Shown here: positions 1 through 9,019 of the stretch, in pieces
Position numbering within the stretch: position 1 is the first letter of the stretch
Layout of the letters: every line of letters begins with the position of its first letter
Assembly: GCA_001586965.3 (NCBI GenBank)
Contig: LUCW03001932.1
Coordinates: 87,501 to 107,500 of the forward strand
Direction of reading: 5' to 3'
DNA: 20,000 bases
From: Sphaeroforma sirkka
Lineage: Eukaryota > Opisthokonta > Ichthyosporea > Ichthyophonida
Notes under the pieces: model-generated
The model's database searches: none
Told to the model about the DNA's origin: nothing
The model's input: the letters and a program-made list of their open reading frames with translations, nothing else
Position numbers and translations under genes: made by a program

Positions 1-82
1 GGCCATGCAAACACATACACACATATCACGTAGTCACTACCAGTCCATGCAAACACATACACACATATCACGTAGTCAATAA
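1..82. repeat. 42-bp tandem repeat, two copies, cut by the window edge
   Basis: The unit starting CCATGCAAACACATACACAC occurs at 3 and again at 45, nearly identical over about 38 bases. It sits just downstream of RFC1 exon 10 in the next intron and may continue to the left of the window. Confidence 0.85.
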
Positions 83-105
83 CCCACACCGCCCCTCAAC
101 CCTAC

Positions 106-268
106 CCTTTCCACCCGAGCTTCGGGATGTGCTGGCGGGGTCTGACTTCATTGGCTTGTCTCCTTTCTTCACTGCACTGGCTGAGCTGTGCTGTTGAGGT
201 GTGACGGTGTTCTGTTGAGGTGTGGCGGGGGTTGTCTTTTTCCTCTGCGGCATCCACGAGTCGTCCGT
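106..268 (-). CDS. RFC1: Probable RFC1 exon 10, linker toward the AAA+ domain
   Basis: A phase-0 acceptor (CACCTCAG) opens a frame reading [20 protein letters not shown] and ending SRSSGGKG at a GTAGGG donor (phase 1). The composition (Thr, Pro, Gln, Ser and Lys) fits the disordered linker between BRCT and AAA+ regions of RFC1. The phase agrees with exon 9, while the other nearby acceptor (CTGCCAG) would not keep frame. There is no recognisable domain, so this rests on phase, composition and position. The next exon would lie outside the window. Confidence 0.5.
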
Positions 269-1956
269 CTGAGGTGTTTTGAGTGTCAAGCAATGGCGAG
301 GCACTGGCAGGTGAACAGACAGCGCATGTACTTTCTCGGATTGATGAAAGTGTCGGCTGCTCTCACACAAACTGCGGACTACAGACGAGGGCTTTGACAT
401 GCCCCGCTGTGCCCGTAGTAGCAGCTGCTATATCACACGAACATGCTGAGATTCAACTGTAATAGCAGCTGTTATATTACACCAACAGGCGCAGATTCAA
501 CTGTAGAAGCAGCTGCTATATCACACGAACATGCTGAGATTCAACTGTACTAGCATCTGTTATATCACACGAACATGCAAAGATTCAACTGTAATAGCAG
601 CTGTTATATCACACCAACATGCGCAGATTCAACTGTAGTAGCAGCTGTTATATCACACCAACATGCGCAGATTCAACTGTAATAGCAGCTGTTATATCAC
701 ATCAACAGGCGCAGATTCAACTGTAGTAGCAGCTGCTATATCACACGAACATGCTGAGATTCAACTGTAATAGCAGCTGTTATATCACACCAACATGCGC
801 AGATTCAACTGTAATAGTAGCTGTTATATCACATCAACATGCGCAGATTCAACTGTAATAGCAGCTGTTATATCCCACCAACATGCGGAGATTCACTAGT
901 CCAGTACTCTCACCACGGACTTAATAGCCGAGCCCCAATTGAGCGTGAAAGCACATGTGTCAGATGTGAAATACAGCAGCGTGATCCAGAAAGCACACCT
1001 TGACTTTCTTCACCGCTGGTTTGGCCGGAGAGGGTGCGACTGAGGATTCGGCGGTATCGTCGCCTTCTTTGACAGCATGCTTCTCCAAAAGAGCATAGAA
1101 GCCATCCTCATCCAGGACCTAAAGTATACGTGCACATATGAGTATGCGTACGATGAGTGCCTAACATATGAGTATCCGTACAATGATTTTCTATGCTATT
1201 TTCCAACTGATACCTACAGAATAGATAAAAAACTATCGCATACACAGATATAAGCTAGGGCATTACGTAGGCAGGGGCAACACCACGGTAGACGGTACAA
1301 TAGTTATTTGAAAGGGCACCCCAGCACCGAGGGCTGCGCTCGGGGAGAAATACAAGTTTAAATGAGTGTTTAAATGATACTTTGTTGTATTTCTGGGTAG
1401 AGTTACAAGTTTAAATGAGTGTTTCAATGATACTTAGTTGAATTTCTGGGTAGAGTTCTTCGTCTCGCTTGTCAGTGGGTCGTAAGCCACTACCAGCGGA
1501 CCCACATCAAACGCCTGGTCCCGTTTTCGCCGATAACAAAGCTAGCTGTACGAGTGATATAGAGTGGTAGTGGTAATGTACACTCGAGAGGGGGTGTTCA
1601 TCGAGTAGAACAGGGGATAGCTCTCCACTCCTACACTCGAGAGAGAGAGTACCTTAGATAGCTGACTAATCTGTTTATAAGCAGGCGATTTTTACCTGGA
1701 ATACGTATACACCTGCCCCCCAATTACATAAGACATGCATAGATCTATGTACCTTCCTGCTATACTCATATGGCTCTGACTTTAGCTATGTATTTCATTT
1801 TCTTGGGTCATATAATCTAATATAGTATAAGCTCATAGGTAGGCAGGCTAACTCTCTTTACTATTCGTCAACAGCAACAAACCTATTGCATCCACGAGCA
1901 CCGGGAGCTCTCTGAGTCATCCCACTCTCTCCGAGAGTACGGATATCCCGTGGGGA

Positions 1957-2027
<71 letters not shown>

Positions 2028-2593
2028 CGTGTGTGTGTGCATACTAATGAGTCCTGAAAGTTAACTGAACGATGATATATGATGGTAGACACATCTGGGA
2101 TCGAGAGTAGTAGCCGTTCACATATATTGGGAAGGGGGGTATATTGGCCAATATATCATGAACTCTTAAAGAACAAGGTCGCAATATAACACACACCGGA
2201 ACATTTACGCTGACGGCTTTGGCATATTTGGTCTCTCCTCGATCCCGACCACAGACCAGGAACGAAGTTTTCTTACTGACTCCAGTAGTGACTCTGTATA
2301 TTGTATGATAGGCGAGATGCTCAGGATGAGGACTAAGCCTTTGGCTTCAAAATTCAAAACTTTAAAACCCTAAACGCCAACTATGTCCGAGGTTTAGTGG
2401 GTGGAAGCTCCGGTGGCTCTGTATGGTATCCTATAGACATGCAGAAGATTAAAGTGACGTTTGGAGTATTGGGTATGTCTAAAACCAATCCATATGGAAG
2501 AGACATACTATCTATGAGAGTATTAGATATACACATAGAACACGTCGACCAAGCCCATAAGTGGGCTCCATACACTCGGATATGCGCGATACA

Positions 2594-2653
<60 letters not shown>

Positions 2654-2675
2654 CGACAACCATGCTATCTCAGAT

Positions 2676-2713
<38 letters not shown>

Positions 2714-5700
2714 ACGACAACCATGCTATCTCGGATACAATATAAATATATATAAGATGACAACCATGTTATATCGGCGGAACCCCATAAGGATGTTTGT
2801 ACATTTACCATCGACCGTCGCGACTAATGATCGATGAAGACTCCTTACCTTCCCCCGTACTGCTTCACCAGCTCTTTCGCATCATCGCTGGATATGGTAT
2901 CCATGATACCGGAGAATACAAAGGTCGTATCGGCAAAGCACATGTCCTTGCACGTGGGAATGTCTCTGGTGCCTGGGCGATTGTGAATGAGAGCAGCTCA
3001 GTTTCGAAGCGTTGCTTTTGGAGTAAATAGCTGAACAGCAGCGTCATCTTGCGATAAAAAAAAACACTTGCCAGATAAGCGACCAGGTCACAACAGAATC
3101 ATTCATTTAGCTACATGCAGTGTGCACGTACCCACAAGAAACAAAAACTAAGTCTATAACAACGCTTAAAAAACTTGTCAGATAAGTGACCAGGTCACAA
3201 TAGAAACGTCCGTTTAGCTACATGCAGTGTACACGTACCCACAAGCAATAAAAACTAAGTTTATAACAACGCTTAAAAAAGACTTGTCAGATAAGTGACC
3301 AGGTCACAATAGAAACGTTCGTTTAGCTACATGCAGCGTGCACGTACCCACAAGCAATAAAAACTAAGTTTATAACAACGCTTAAAAAAAAAGACTTGTC
3401 AGATAAGTGACCAGGTCACAATAGAAACGTTCGTTTAGCTACATGCAGCGTGAACGTACCCACAAGCAATAAAAACTAAGTTTATAACAACGCTTAAAAA
3501 AAAAAGACTTGTCAGATAAGTGACCAGGTCACAATAGAAACGTTCGTTTAGCTACATGCAGTGTGCACGTACCCACAAGCAACAAAAACTAAGTTTATAA
3601 CAACGCTTAAAAAAGACTTGTCAGATAAGTGACCAAGTCACAATAGAAACGTTCGTTTAGCTACATGCAGTGTGCACGTGCCCACAAGCAACAAAAACTA
3701 AGTTTATAACAACGCTTAAAAATCTTGTCAGATAAGTGACAAGGTCAGAATAGAAACGTTCGTTTAGCTACATGCAGCGTGCACGTAACATGCACCATGG
3801 TACAGCCACTCATTAAGTGGCCCACAAGCAACAAAAACCAAGTTGACAAGAACGCTTCAACTGTTACTGTGCGTGCGTACAAACTCCCCACACGAACACA
3901 CTCGCCGGGAGATTCCGCATACCCAATGCTTTGGGGCCCTCCCTGTTCATCATGGCTCGGAAGTGAGACTGTTTGCTCGCAGCCTTGGCCTCTTTCTCCT
4001 CCTCTGTGAGCACGTGTGCGGGTTTCGCGTTGCTTTGATCTTTACTCTTATGTGTATCTAATAGTGCATAGAACCCATCCTCATCAATTACCTGCGGTCA
4101 AGTTCAGGTTTCGATACTAGTATGAGACAAATACTACAATACCAGCAGTCAAGTGTAGGTTGCGATGCTAGTATGAGAAGATGACTACAATATCAGCAGT
4201 TAAGTGTAGGATGCAATGCTAGTATCAGACGATGACTACAATACCAGCCGTTAACTGTAGGTTGCGATGTTATTATCAGACGATGACTACAATACCAGTA
4301 GTTAAGTGTAGGTTGCGATGTTGCGATGCTAGTATCAGACGATGACTACAATATCAGCAGTTAAGTGTAGGTTGCGATGTTAGCATCAGACGATGACTAC
4401 AATACCAGCAGTTAAGTGTAGGTTGCGATGTTAGTATCAGACGATGACTACAATACCATATGCTATACCTGAACGCCATACGCCCACCAGTACTGAAAAA
4501 TAAACCAGGTTGGCTCACAAGTCCAACTAGGGGCTCTACGACAATTGGTTCGCAGAAAACTACATGCCGACCCAAGTTACTACTGTGAATCGATCTCCGA
4601 TAGGGAGAGAATATAAGACTAAATCATGTGCACTCGCATACACCGTGGTCACATATCCACTGAATGTAAATTATATAACATCTGGCAGAGCTATATGTAG
4701 CTATACCTTGCATCCAACCTCCTTAGCTTTGGCGACTTTTGTCTCGCCACCATCTCTGCCACTCACCAGATACGAGGTCTTGCCGCTAACACTGCCAGTC
4801 ACTCTGAAGCAGGTGTGTGGTCATAAGTGGTTATAGACCGTTCCGCAGAGATTCACGGTTTCATGTATGCAAACTATATATCGAAACAAGCATTTCAATA
4901 CCAAAGCCTTCTAAATTTTACTGAAGGCTATTTCATTATTAATATAAAATTGGCACGACGAATCCAACGTTGAGGCGAGGACAGAACAAATGTCTACATA
5001 GTCCCAATTTAAAGAGGACAGGACTAATGTGTACATAGTCCGAATTTAAAAAGCTTTTCACTGTAGACAATCTGTGATCACAAATGAAACAGAACTACGA
5101 GCCGATTTGCTGCGCAGGTTGCGAACACACCTGCCCCCGTGGTTAGCAACCAGTTCGGTATAATCGAGTTTTGAAATTGTGTCCAGAACTCCAGAGAAGC
5201 AGAACGTCAACCCAATGAAACAGCCGGTCTTCAGTGCTGGAATAGTCCGTGACCCTAGTCACGGCAACACAGCAGTGCATGGTAAGCAGAGATTGTTGAT
5301 TCGTGTGAGAGGACATTCAAAATAAACCTAGTGTGATATGGACTGGTCTCATGCGAGAGTGTGCGTCGCCAGCCCTCTCAGCTGGCGATGGATGCTCTCG
5401 AGTCAAAGGTAAGCGAAGGCGAATCTGAGTGATACGCACCCGCCGAGCCACAGCACAACTTCACATAACAACCAGTACTAGCATCATACTCTGGGCAGTA
5501 CTAACCCATACATACCTAGAGCATTCGGTGGCTCCCTGGCCATCATTGCCTGGTACCCACTTTTCTTCGGGGGCTCTGGTTCGTCCACATCCATTGCATC
5601 CACCGCAGCCGGCTTGGCAGGCTTGTCGACCTTCATCTTGCGCGACGCCTTCTCCGCCTTCTCCCGCTCTTTGTTGTGTTCCTTGACCATGCGCCTGGCC

Positions 5701-6758
5701 TTGTTCGCCTGCGACGGCATAGCCAGTTGCTTGCACAGCACAAACTCGTCGATCACTTCCACCTGCGCCTCCTCCGCCACATTCACCATCGCTGTATCCG
5801 GGTCTGTACCCACCACACAGTACCGTGCCACAGCAAAGTTGTCCATCGTATCCGCAAGCAACCGCCCATCCTTCTCCTCAACAAGATCCCGTATATCACT
5901 GGTGCTGCTGAATGTGTGCATCTTCCCGGTGATCACATACGTCTTCCCCGCAAGTGCACCCGCTTTCTTGGTCCTCTTAGCGGGGGCAGGTGCAACAGAC
6001 ACTGGTGGTGTGGGCGACTTCGCGCGCTTGCGTTTGGGGGCAATAACCTCAGCATCATCATCACCATCTAGATCTATCATCTCGGCTTCTACTTTAGCCT
6101 TTTCGGAATCGAATTCCGCTTTGGTTGAATCGGTTTTGGGCTTTTCTCTTTTCTGGGTCGATTTGGGTGCAGATTTGACCTTGCTACCTCGTGCAACGGG
6201 TTTGCTACCGAAGAATTCTTCGGGATTGACTGTGGATTGGAGTCTGCTTTTCTTGGGCTCGGCAAAGTGCTTGCTCACTGTCTTGACTGGTGTGTTTCGC
6301 GTTGAGCGTCGTTTACTGTTAGGAATAATATGCTTGACATGATTAGAGTTGTTGTTCAAGTGATTTGGGTGCAGACGGATTATCCACGAATATAGGTATG
6401 TTGTATGAGACTATACAAATTCAAATTATGCCATGGACTCGATCTAATACGAATCAGCTCGAGGTGGAAAGTAACCACAATCAAATACCTGGAACTTCGT
6501 ATTGGTAGTGTAGTTGATGATGGCCACGAAAAAAGTGATATTCCACAGCAGATGACCTAATAATAAGAACACAGTTGCAAATCACACAAAGATTGCGCTG
6601 GCATAAACCATTGTGCGCATACACGAGCACACACACATACAAGTCGCATAACCTCACGCAGTCAGACATACTTGCAACACGTGAACACGCACACAGCACG
6701 CACTGACATGTCCTACATATTATATATATATATATATATATACATACAAGTCTATATA

Positions 6759-6831
<73 letters not shown>

Positions 6832-6834
6832 TAT

Positions 6835-6910
<76 letters not shown>

Positions 6911-8793
6911 ATATATATACGTATGAAATTATGTAAACATATATATATGTATGTGTGTGTGTGTGTGTATGTGTGTGTGTTACTTTCAACACTTTAACCC
7001 GCACAACTTATGCACTAGTATGAACCACACACACACACAACAAAGAGAGAGAGAGAGTTACTGCCAATATTTTAGCTCAAACAAAGCATGCACTGACATG
7101 TACACATAAATCCATCCATAACCACTCACATTGGTGCCGCCTCCTCTTCACTGTTCTCAGCCTTCTCCGTGCCAGGGTCGAAGTCACTGTCGCTGTTGTC
7201 ACTGAAGAACGCCGAAGCATCGTCTGAGCGTTTCTTGCGGTTGAGCTTGACTGGTGAGGGTTTGTAGGTATCGTCGTCGTCGCTCTCTACCCTGAGTGCC
7301 TCTGCCTTCTTTGTTTTGGTTGGTTTCCTGGTTGCTGCAGCTTTGGTGGTTGCACTGGCGGCGGCGGCGAATGGATTGTTCGCCTTTTTCTTGCCCACCG
7401 CAATCTGTCGGGTCGGGCACAGTGTGGCCAAAGCCGTATGAGAGGGTTTAATTTTACCGATAACAATGATTCTTCTAAAGATACTGTAAGTATTGCCAAG
7501 GAGAGATACAGTCCTGCGGCAACCGAGGTGAAGTGTAGACTCGTGAGAATAACCATAAAGGGCTTTACACTGAACAGATGGCCAATTGAGAAGTATACGA
7601 ACATCATCTGAGACGATATTACATTGTCACAGCAAGCTTCAGTTTCAGGAGTTCAGGAGAAAGCGGACAATCAATATGATATCGAGATTTCAAGGTTGAT
7701 GGAAACTACTGTACTTCTTTCGTAAGCGCAACAACTTGTTAACACTCCCCCGTCGATAAGAATGTCTACAGCTGCACACGTATTTAGTCCCCCAATACAA
7801 ACACTTTAGGGAAATGTGGTTTGTTTCCTGTACGTGCAGGATGAGAAAAAAATCAACCTCATTTTAAGTGTATCAATTGGCTTGTTCCGTTATGAAGATC
7901 ACAACAGTCGTAACCTTCACACGTATGTACGAAAACAAACCGGTACAACGGTCTACTATGACCAACGAACAAGTTGCTTCTATAAAGGTGAAAGCACATA
8001 TAAGGCTCGCTCATTAAGACACGCAGCAATGCGATGAATTCGCAGCACACTGTCAGATAATAAAACTGACTAGATATCAACACAAAGGTATGCTTAAGGT
8101 ATGAATTATATTCCAAGATCACACACAGTGCTTCAAATAACTATGAATATGATGCTAGCATGAGTATTGCGGATTGTTGCGTGAAGGCCTGCCAATCGAC
8201 GAAGCTGATCAGGAGTGCAAGTGGGGGCATGTGTTTATTAATTAATCTATGCAATAACCAAACTAACATACATCAATTATACTGAGTCCATATCACGATG
8301 ACTATACAGTACATTTTTCAGGATAAGCCTTTCTACTACACCACTCAAGTGTGTGTCCTAAAATTCTAGAATCGAAGTCGGAGAGCGTCCGCCGAAATCA
8401 CTATTCAAGATCAGTTCATATGAATTGAAAGAGTCACATGATATAGAGTGGTAGCTAGCATGATCATGTTACGGCAGATTTCATCTAAAATAATCACACC
8501 TCTCACTATCCTGGATCAGTTCATATGAATTGAAAGAGTTTCATGATATAGAGTGGTTGCTAGCATGATCATGTTACGGCAGATTGCCATTAGAATCATC
8601 ACACCTATCGTACTAGGATTATTCAACAAACCAAAGTTGGAAATCGAACTCAATTTGAAAACGTGATTACCGCAAACGGGTTAGCACCGACTGGTTTAGT
8701 CTTTGCTTTTGCTGAAGTCTTCTTTTTCGGCACAATCTCAACCTCGCTATCACTACTGACCACCACGGTCGCAGCCTTCTTCTTGGGCGGCAT
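106..8793 (-). CDS. RFC1: RFC1, replication factor C large subunit, N-terminal part (10 exons, partial)
   Basis: Large subunit of the clamp loader that opens PCNA and loads it on primed DNA in the nucleus. The exons, in transcript order, are 8671-8793, 7130-7404, 5516-6315, 5131-5236, 4707-4803, 3923-4091, 2849-2972, 2197-2293, 999-1118 and 106-268. All junctions use GT-AG and the phases agree (0, 2, 1, 2, 0, 1, 2, 0, 0), giving about 691 residues. The order is: acidic and basic disordered N-terminus, a PIP-like [11 protein letters not shown] motif near residue 167, an NLS-like PKRKRAK, BRCT-A, then BRCT-B and BRCT-C. B and C are each preceded by an RFC1-type linker (REGPKALG in the clearest copy). 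That linker plus the BRCT signature identifies RFC1 rather than ligase or PARP. The AAA+ ATPase and C-terminal collar must lie left of the window. Human RFC1 has one BRCT, so three is unusual. The identity is secure; the first and last exons are least certain. Confidence 0.88.
415..897. repeat. 44-bp minisatellite, 11 copies, in RFC1 intron 9
   Basis: The block ATTCAACTG recurs at 451, 495, 539, 583, 627, 671, 715, 759, 803 and 847, with a degenerate end copy at 891, so the period is exactly 44 bp. Each unit also carries AGCAGCTGTTATATCACACC, in which CAGCTG is an E-box-type palindrome. Copies differ by a few substitutions (for example GCTGTTATA versus GCTGCTATA) and the array has no visible indels. 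It lies between exon 9 and probable exon 10. No coding capacity is apparent. Confidence 0.95.
999..2972 (-). CDS. RFC1: RFC1 exons 7-9: BRCT-C and following linker
   Basis: Exons 2849-2972, 2197-2293 and 999-1118. Exon 7 (CGCCCAG acceptor, GTAAGG donor) reads [10 protein letters not shown], then [20 protein letters not shown] to QYGG, phase 2. Exon 8 reads [20 protein letters not shown] to NVP, phase 0. Exon 9 opens [14 protein letters not shown] and continues into a Pro/Ala/Lys-rich linker ([14 protein letters not shown]) with a GTGTGC donor, phase 0. Exon 8 is 97 bp, the same as exon 5. The [10 protein letters not shown] lead-in resembles the EIPKGAENCLEG of human RFC1 better than the BRCT-B lead-in does, so BRCT-C may be the closer counterpart of the ancestral domain. 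Confidence 0.87.
1351..1456. repeat. 53-bp tandem duplication in RFC1 intron 8
   Basis: TACAAGTTTAAATGAGTGTT begins at 1351 and at 1404, and both copies end in TTTCTGGGTAGAGT. Only a few substitutions separate them. The rest of intron 8 outside this and the (GT)n tract has no recognisable feature. Confidence 0.9.
1959..2040. repeat. (GT)n microsatellite in RFC1 intron 8
   Basis: About 40 GT dinucleotides, interrupted once by TTC near 2026. On the transcribed strand this is a (CA)n tract. Poly-His or poly-Thr frames across it are artefacts of the repeat. Confidence 0.97.
2594..2775. repeat. (TA)n tracts separated by three copies of a short unit, RFC1 intron 7
   Basis: Two long (TA)n runs, at about 2594-2651 and 2679-2711, and a short one near 2741-2755 are each followed by a copy of GACGACAACCATGCTATCTC (2652, 2713 and, diverged, 2757). 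The arrangement is a compound satellite in which the unique block and the adjacent (TA)n were copied together. Confidence 0.9.
3055..3860. repeat. About 109-bp minisatellite, 7 copies, in RFC1 intron 6
   Basis: CAGATAAG recurs at 3072, 3179, 3288, 3400, 3513, 3622 and 3729, giving periods of 107 to 113 bp. Most of the length variation comes from an A-run (AACGCTT then 5 to 10 A). Most units contain the 13-bp palindrome GTGACCAGGTCAC and end in AAAAACTAAGTTTATAACAA. The last copy carries an insertion of roughly 30 bp (around 3787-3822) and ends about 60 bp short of exon 6. It fills most of the intron between the BRCT-B linker exon and the first BRCT-C exon. Confidence 0.95.
3923..5236 (-). CDS. 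RFC1: RFC1 exons 4-6: BRCT-B and following linker
   Basis: Exons 5131-5236, 4707-4803 and 3923-4091. Exon 4 (CTATTCCAG acceptor) encodes [13 protein letters not shown] to ELVANHGG and stops in phase 2. Exon 5 encodes [20 protein letters not shown] to GCK and stops in phase 0. Exon 6 opens [14 protein letters not shown], runs through a charged linker ([13 protein letters not shown]), and ends [14 protein letters not shown] in phase 1. Together they make the canonical RFC1 BRCT, close to the KKTNYLVMGRD and IDEDGLLNLI signatures of human RFC1. The final linker motif introduces another BRCT, as the exon 3 linker did. Exon lengths match their codon counts exactly, so confidence is high. Confidence 0.88.
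4092..4457. repeat. 51-bp minisatellite, 7 copies, in RFC1 intron 5
   Basis: ACTACAAT-type blocks recur near 4132, 4183, 4234, 4285, 4344, 4395 and 4446: period 51 bp, with one 59-bp unit caused by an 8-bp duplication (GTTGCGAT). The first, most diverged unit begins at the 3' splice site of exon 6 (plus-strand CCTGCGGTCAAG against CCAGCAGTCAAG in later units). Confidence 0.93.
4977..5050. repeat. 37-bp tandem duplication in RFC1 intron 4
   Basis: GAGGACAG followed by CATAGTCC and AATTTAAA occurs from 4977 and again from 5014, with several substitutions. It is a short direct duplication between exons 4 and 5. Confidence 0.85.
5516..6315 (-). CDS. RFC1: RFC1 exon 3: PIP-like motif, NLS and BRCT-A
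   Basis: This is the longest exon, 266 complete codons, from a CCTAACAG acceptor to a GTATGT donor (phase 1). It starts [11 protein letters not shown]. The segment [13 protein letters not shown] resembles the conserved DFFG or DYFG motif of RFC1 N-termini, which is PIP-box related. Acidic DLDGDDDAE and basic PKRKRAKSP follow, then an entire BRCT domain (GKTYVITG to EVIDEFVLC, about 5724-5957). A Lys/Glu-rich, probably helical stretch comes next, and the exon ends with [13 protein letters not shown], the linker that precedes the BRCT in RFC1. A 242-aa open frame on the opposite strand is only a shadow of this coding sequence. Confidence 0.85.
5724..5957 (-). other. RFC1: BRCT-A domain of RFC1 (single-exon, divergent)
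   Basis: Roughly residues 253-330 of the reconstructed protein. The first strand is [10 protein letters not shown], followed by a helix ([15 protein letters not shown]), a middle strand ([12 protein letters not shown]) and the closing [10 protein letters not shown], the order expected of a BRCT fold. It lacks the VTGSVSxKTxxLV core seen in the other two domains and no intron interrupts it. It therefore appears to be of separate or much older origin than BRCT-B and BRCT-C. Whether it binds phosphate or DNA cannot be told by eye. Confidence 0.7.
6716..6982. repeat. (TA)n and (GT)n microsatellite in RFC1 intron 2
   Basis: Almost pure (TA)n from about 6716 to 6899 with small breaks (TACATACAAG, TATAGATAT), passing into (TATG)n and (GT)n up to about 6980. 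A short (CA)n next to (GA)n follows at 7028-7057. The rest of intron 2 has no recognisable feature. The Tyr-Ile open frames across it are artefacts. Confidence 0.97.
7130..7404 (-). CDS. RFC1: RFC1 exon 2
   Basis: This exon has 91 codons plus two bases, from a CGACAG acceptor to a strong GTGAGT donor, phase 2. The product is a low-complexity charged segment: a Lys/Ala-rich start ([12 protein letters not shown]), then acidic clusters ([21 protein letters not shown]) broken by the basic NRKKRSDD. This is typical of the disordered N-terminal region of RFC1, which has alternating acidic and basic blocks. Its end joins exon 3 in phase to make an Ile codon. The acceptor is the least certain boundary because the reading frame stays open a little further upstream. 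Confidence 0.65.
7405..8670 (-). other. RFC1: RFC1 intron 1, with no gene seen inside
   Basis: A 1,266-bp intron between exons 1 and 2. It holds one 105-bp tandem duplication (8409-8618). Elsewhere the sequence is unique and AT-rich, and no open frame on either strand resembles a protein I recognise. The 73-aa and 87-aa frames at 7816-8037 and 7859-8122 overlap on opposite strands and show no domain signal. Confidence 0.5.
8409..8618. repeat. 105-bp tandem duplication in RFC1 intron 1
   Basis: GATCAGTTCATATGAATTGA occurs at 8409 and 8514. The two copies share GAGTGGT, GCTAGCATGATCATGTTACG and GCAGATT blocks with scattered substitutions. It ends about 50 bp from the exon 1 donor. Confidence 0.93.
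8671..8793 (-). CDS. RFC1: RFC1 exon 1 (start codon)
   Basis: The reading begins [17 protein letters not shown] and runs 41 codons to a GTAATC donor, phase 0. The composition is basic with a Ser-Asp patch, as expected for the disordered RFC1 N-terminus. This ATG was chosen because it opens the only sensible reading upstream of exon 2 and an E2F-type site lies about 220 bp further upstream. The exon ends in ANPFA and the next exon contains NNPFAAA, a small internal similarity that supports joining them. There is no homology strong enough to prove the start; a further upstream non-coding exon is possible. Confidence 0.6.
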
Positions 8794-9011
8794 GCTATAT
8801 GTACGTCTTGGTCTATGTATGTATGTCTATATATGCTTACGCTTGTATCTATAGTCGGCTATTGTGTACCCCCCTTACTTTACACTGCAGTTGGAGCCTG
8901 GAGGTGTAGTAGATAGCTATTTATTTATTTACTACTAAAATATATATCTGAAGCAAACTGTGGAAATGACCGATAGGCGATATGTGGTGGAAACTCGATC
9001 AAAATCAAACC

Positions 9012-9019
9012 GCGCCAAA
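9012..9019. promoter_or_regulatory. E2F-type site upstream of RFC1
   Basis: GCGCCAAA on the plus strand, TTTGGCGC on the strand of RFC1, exactly fits the E2F consensus TTTSSCGC and sits in TTTTTTGGCGCGGTTTG. It lies about 220 bp upstream of the proposed RFC1 start codon. Replication genes, including clamp-loader subunits, are classic E2F targets, so the site fits S-phase control. An 8-bp match alone is weak; the link is inferred from position and gene type. Confidence 0.5.

Noticed and set aside
415..897. Regular 44-bp array considered as a CRISPR array
   Set aside because: Units are directly adjacent with no unique spacers, and the setting is an intron of a eukaryotic gene.
2197..4803. BRCT exons as part of a bacterial-type DNA ligase or PARP
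   Set aside because: The VTGSVSxKTxxLV core is shared with ligase BRCTs, but the REGPKALG linker, the DIPTCKDM lead-in and the FFG motif are RFC1 features, and the exons join in phase with the RFC1-like N-terminus.
5614..6342. 242-codon open frame on the plus strand over RFC1 exon 3
   Set aside because: It is antisense to a well-supported exon with BRCT and PIP-like motifs; its own product has no domain and is a by-product of codon bias.
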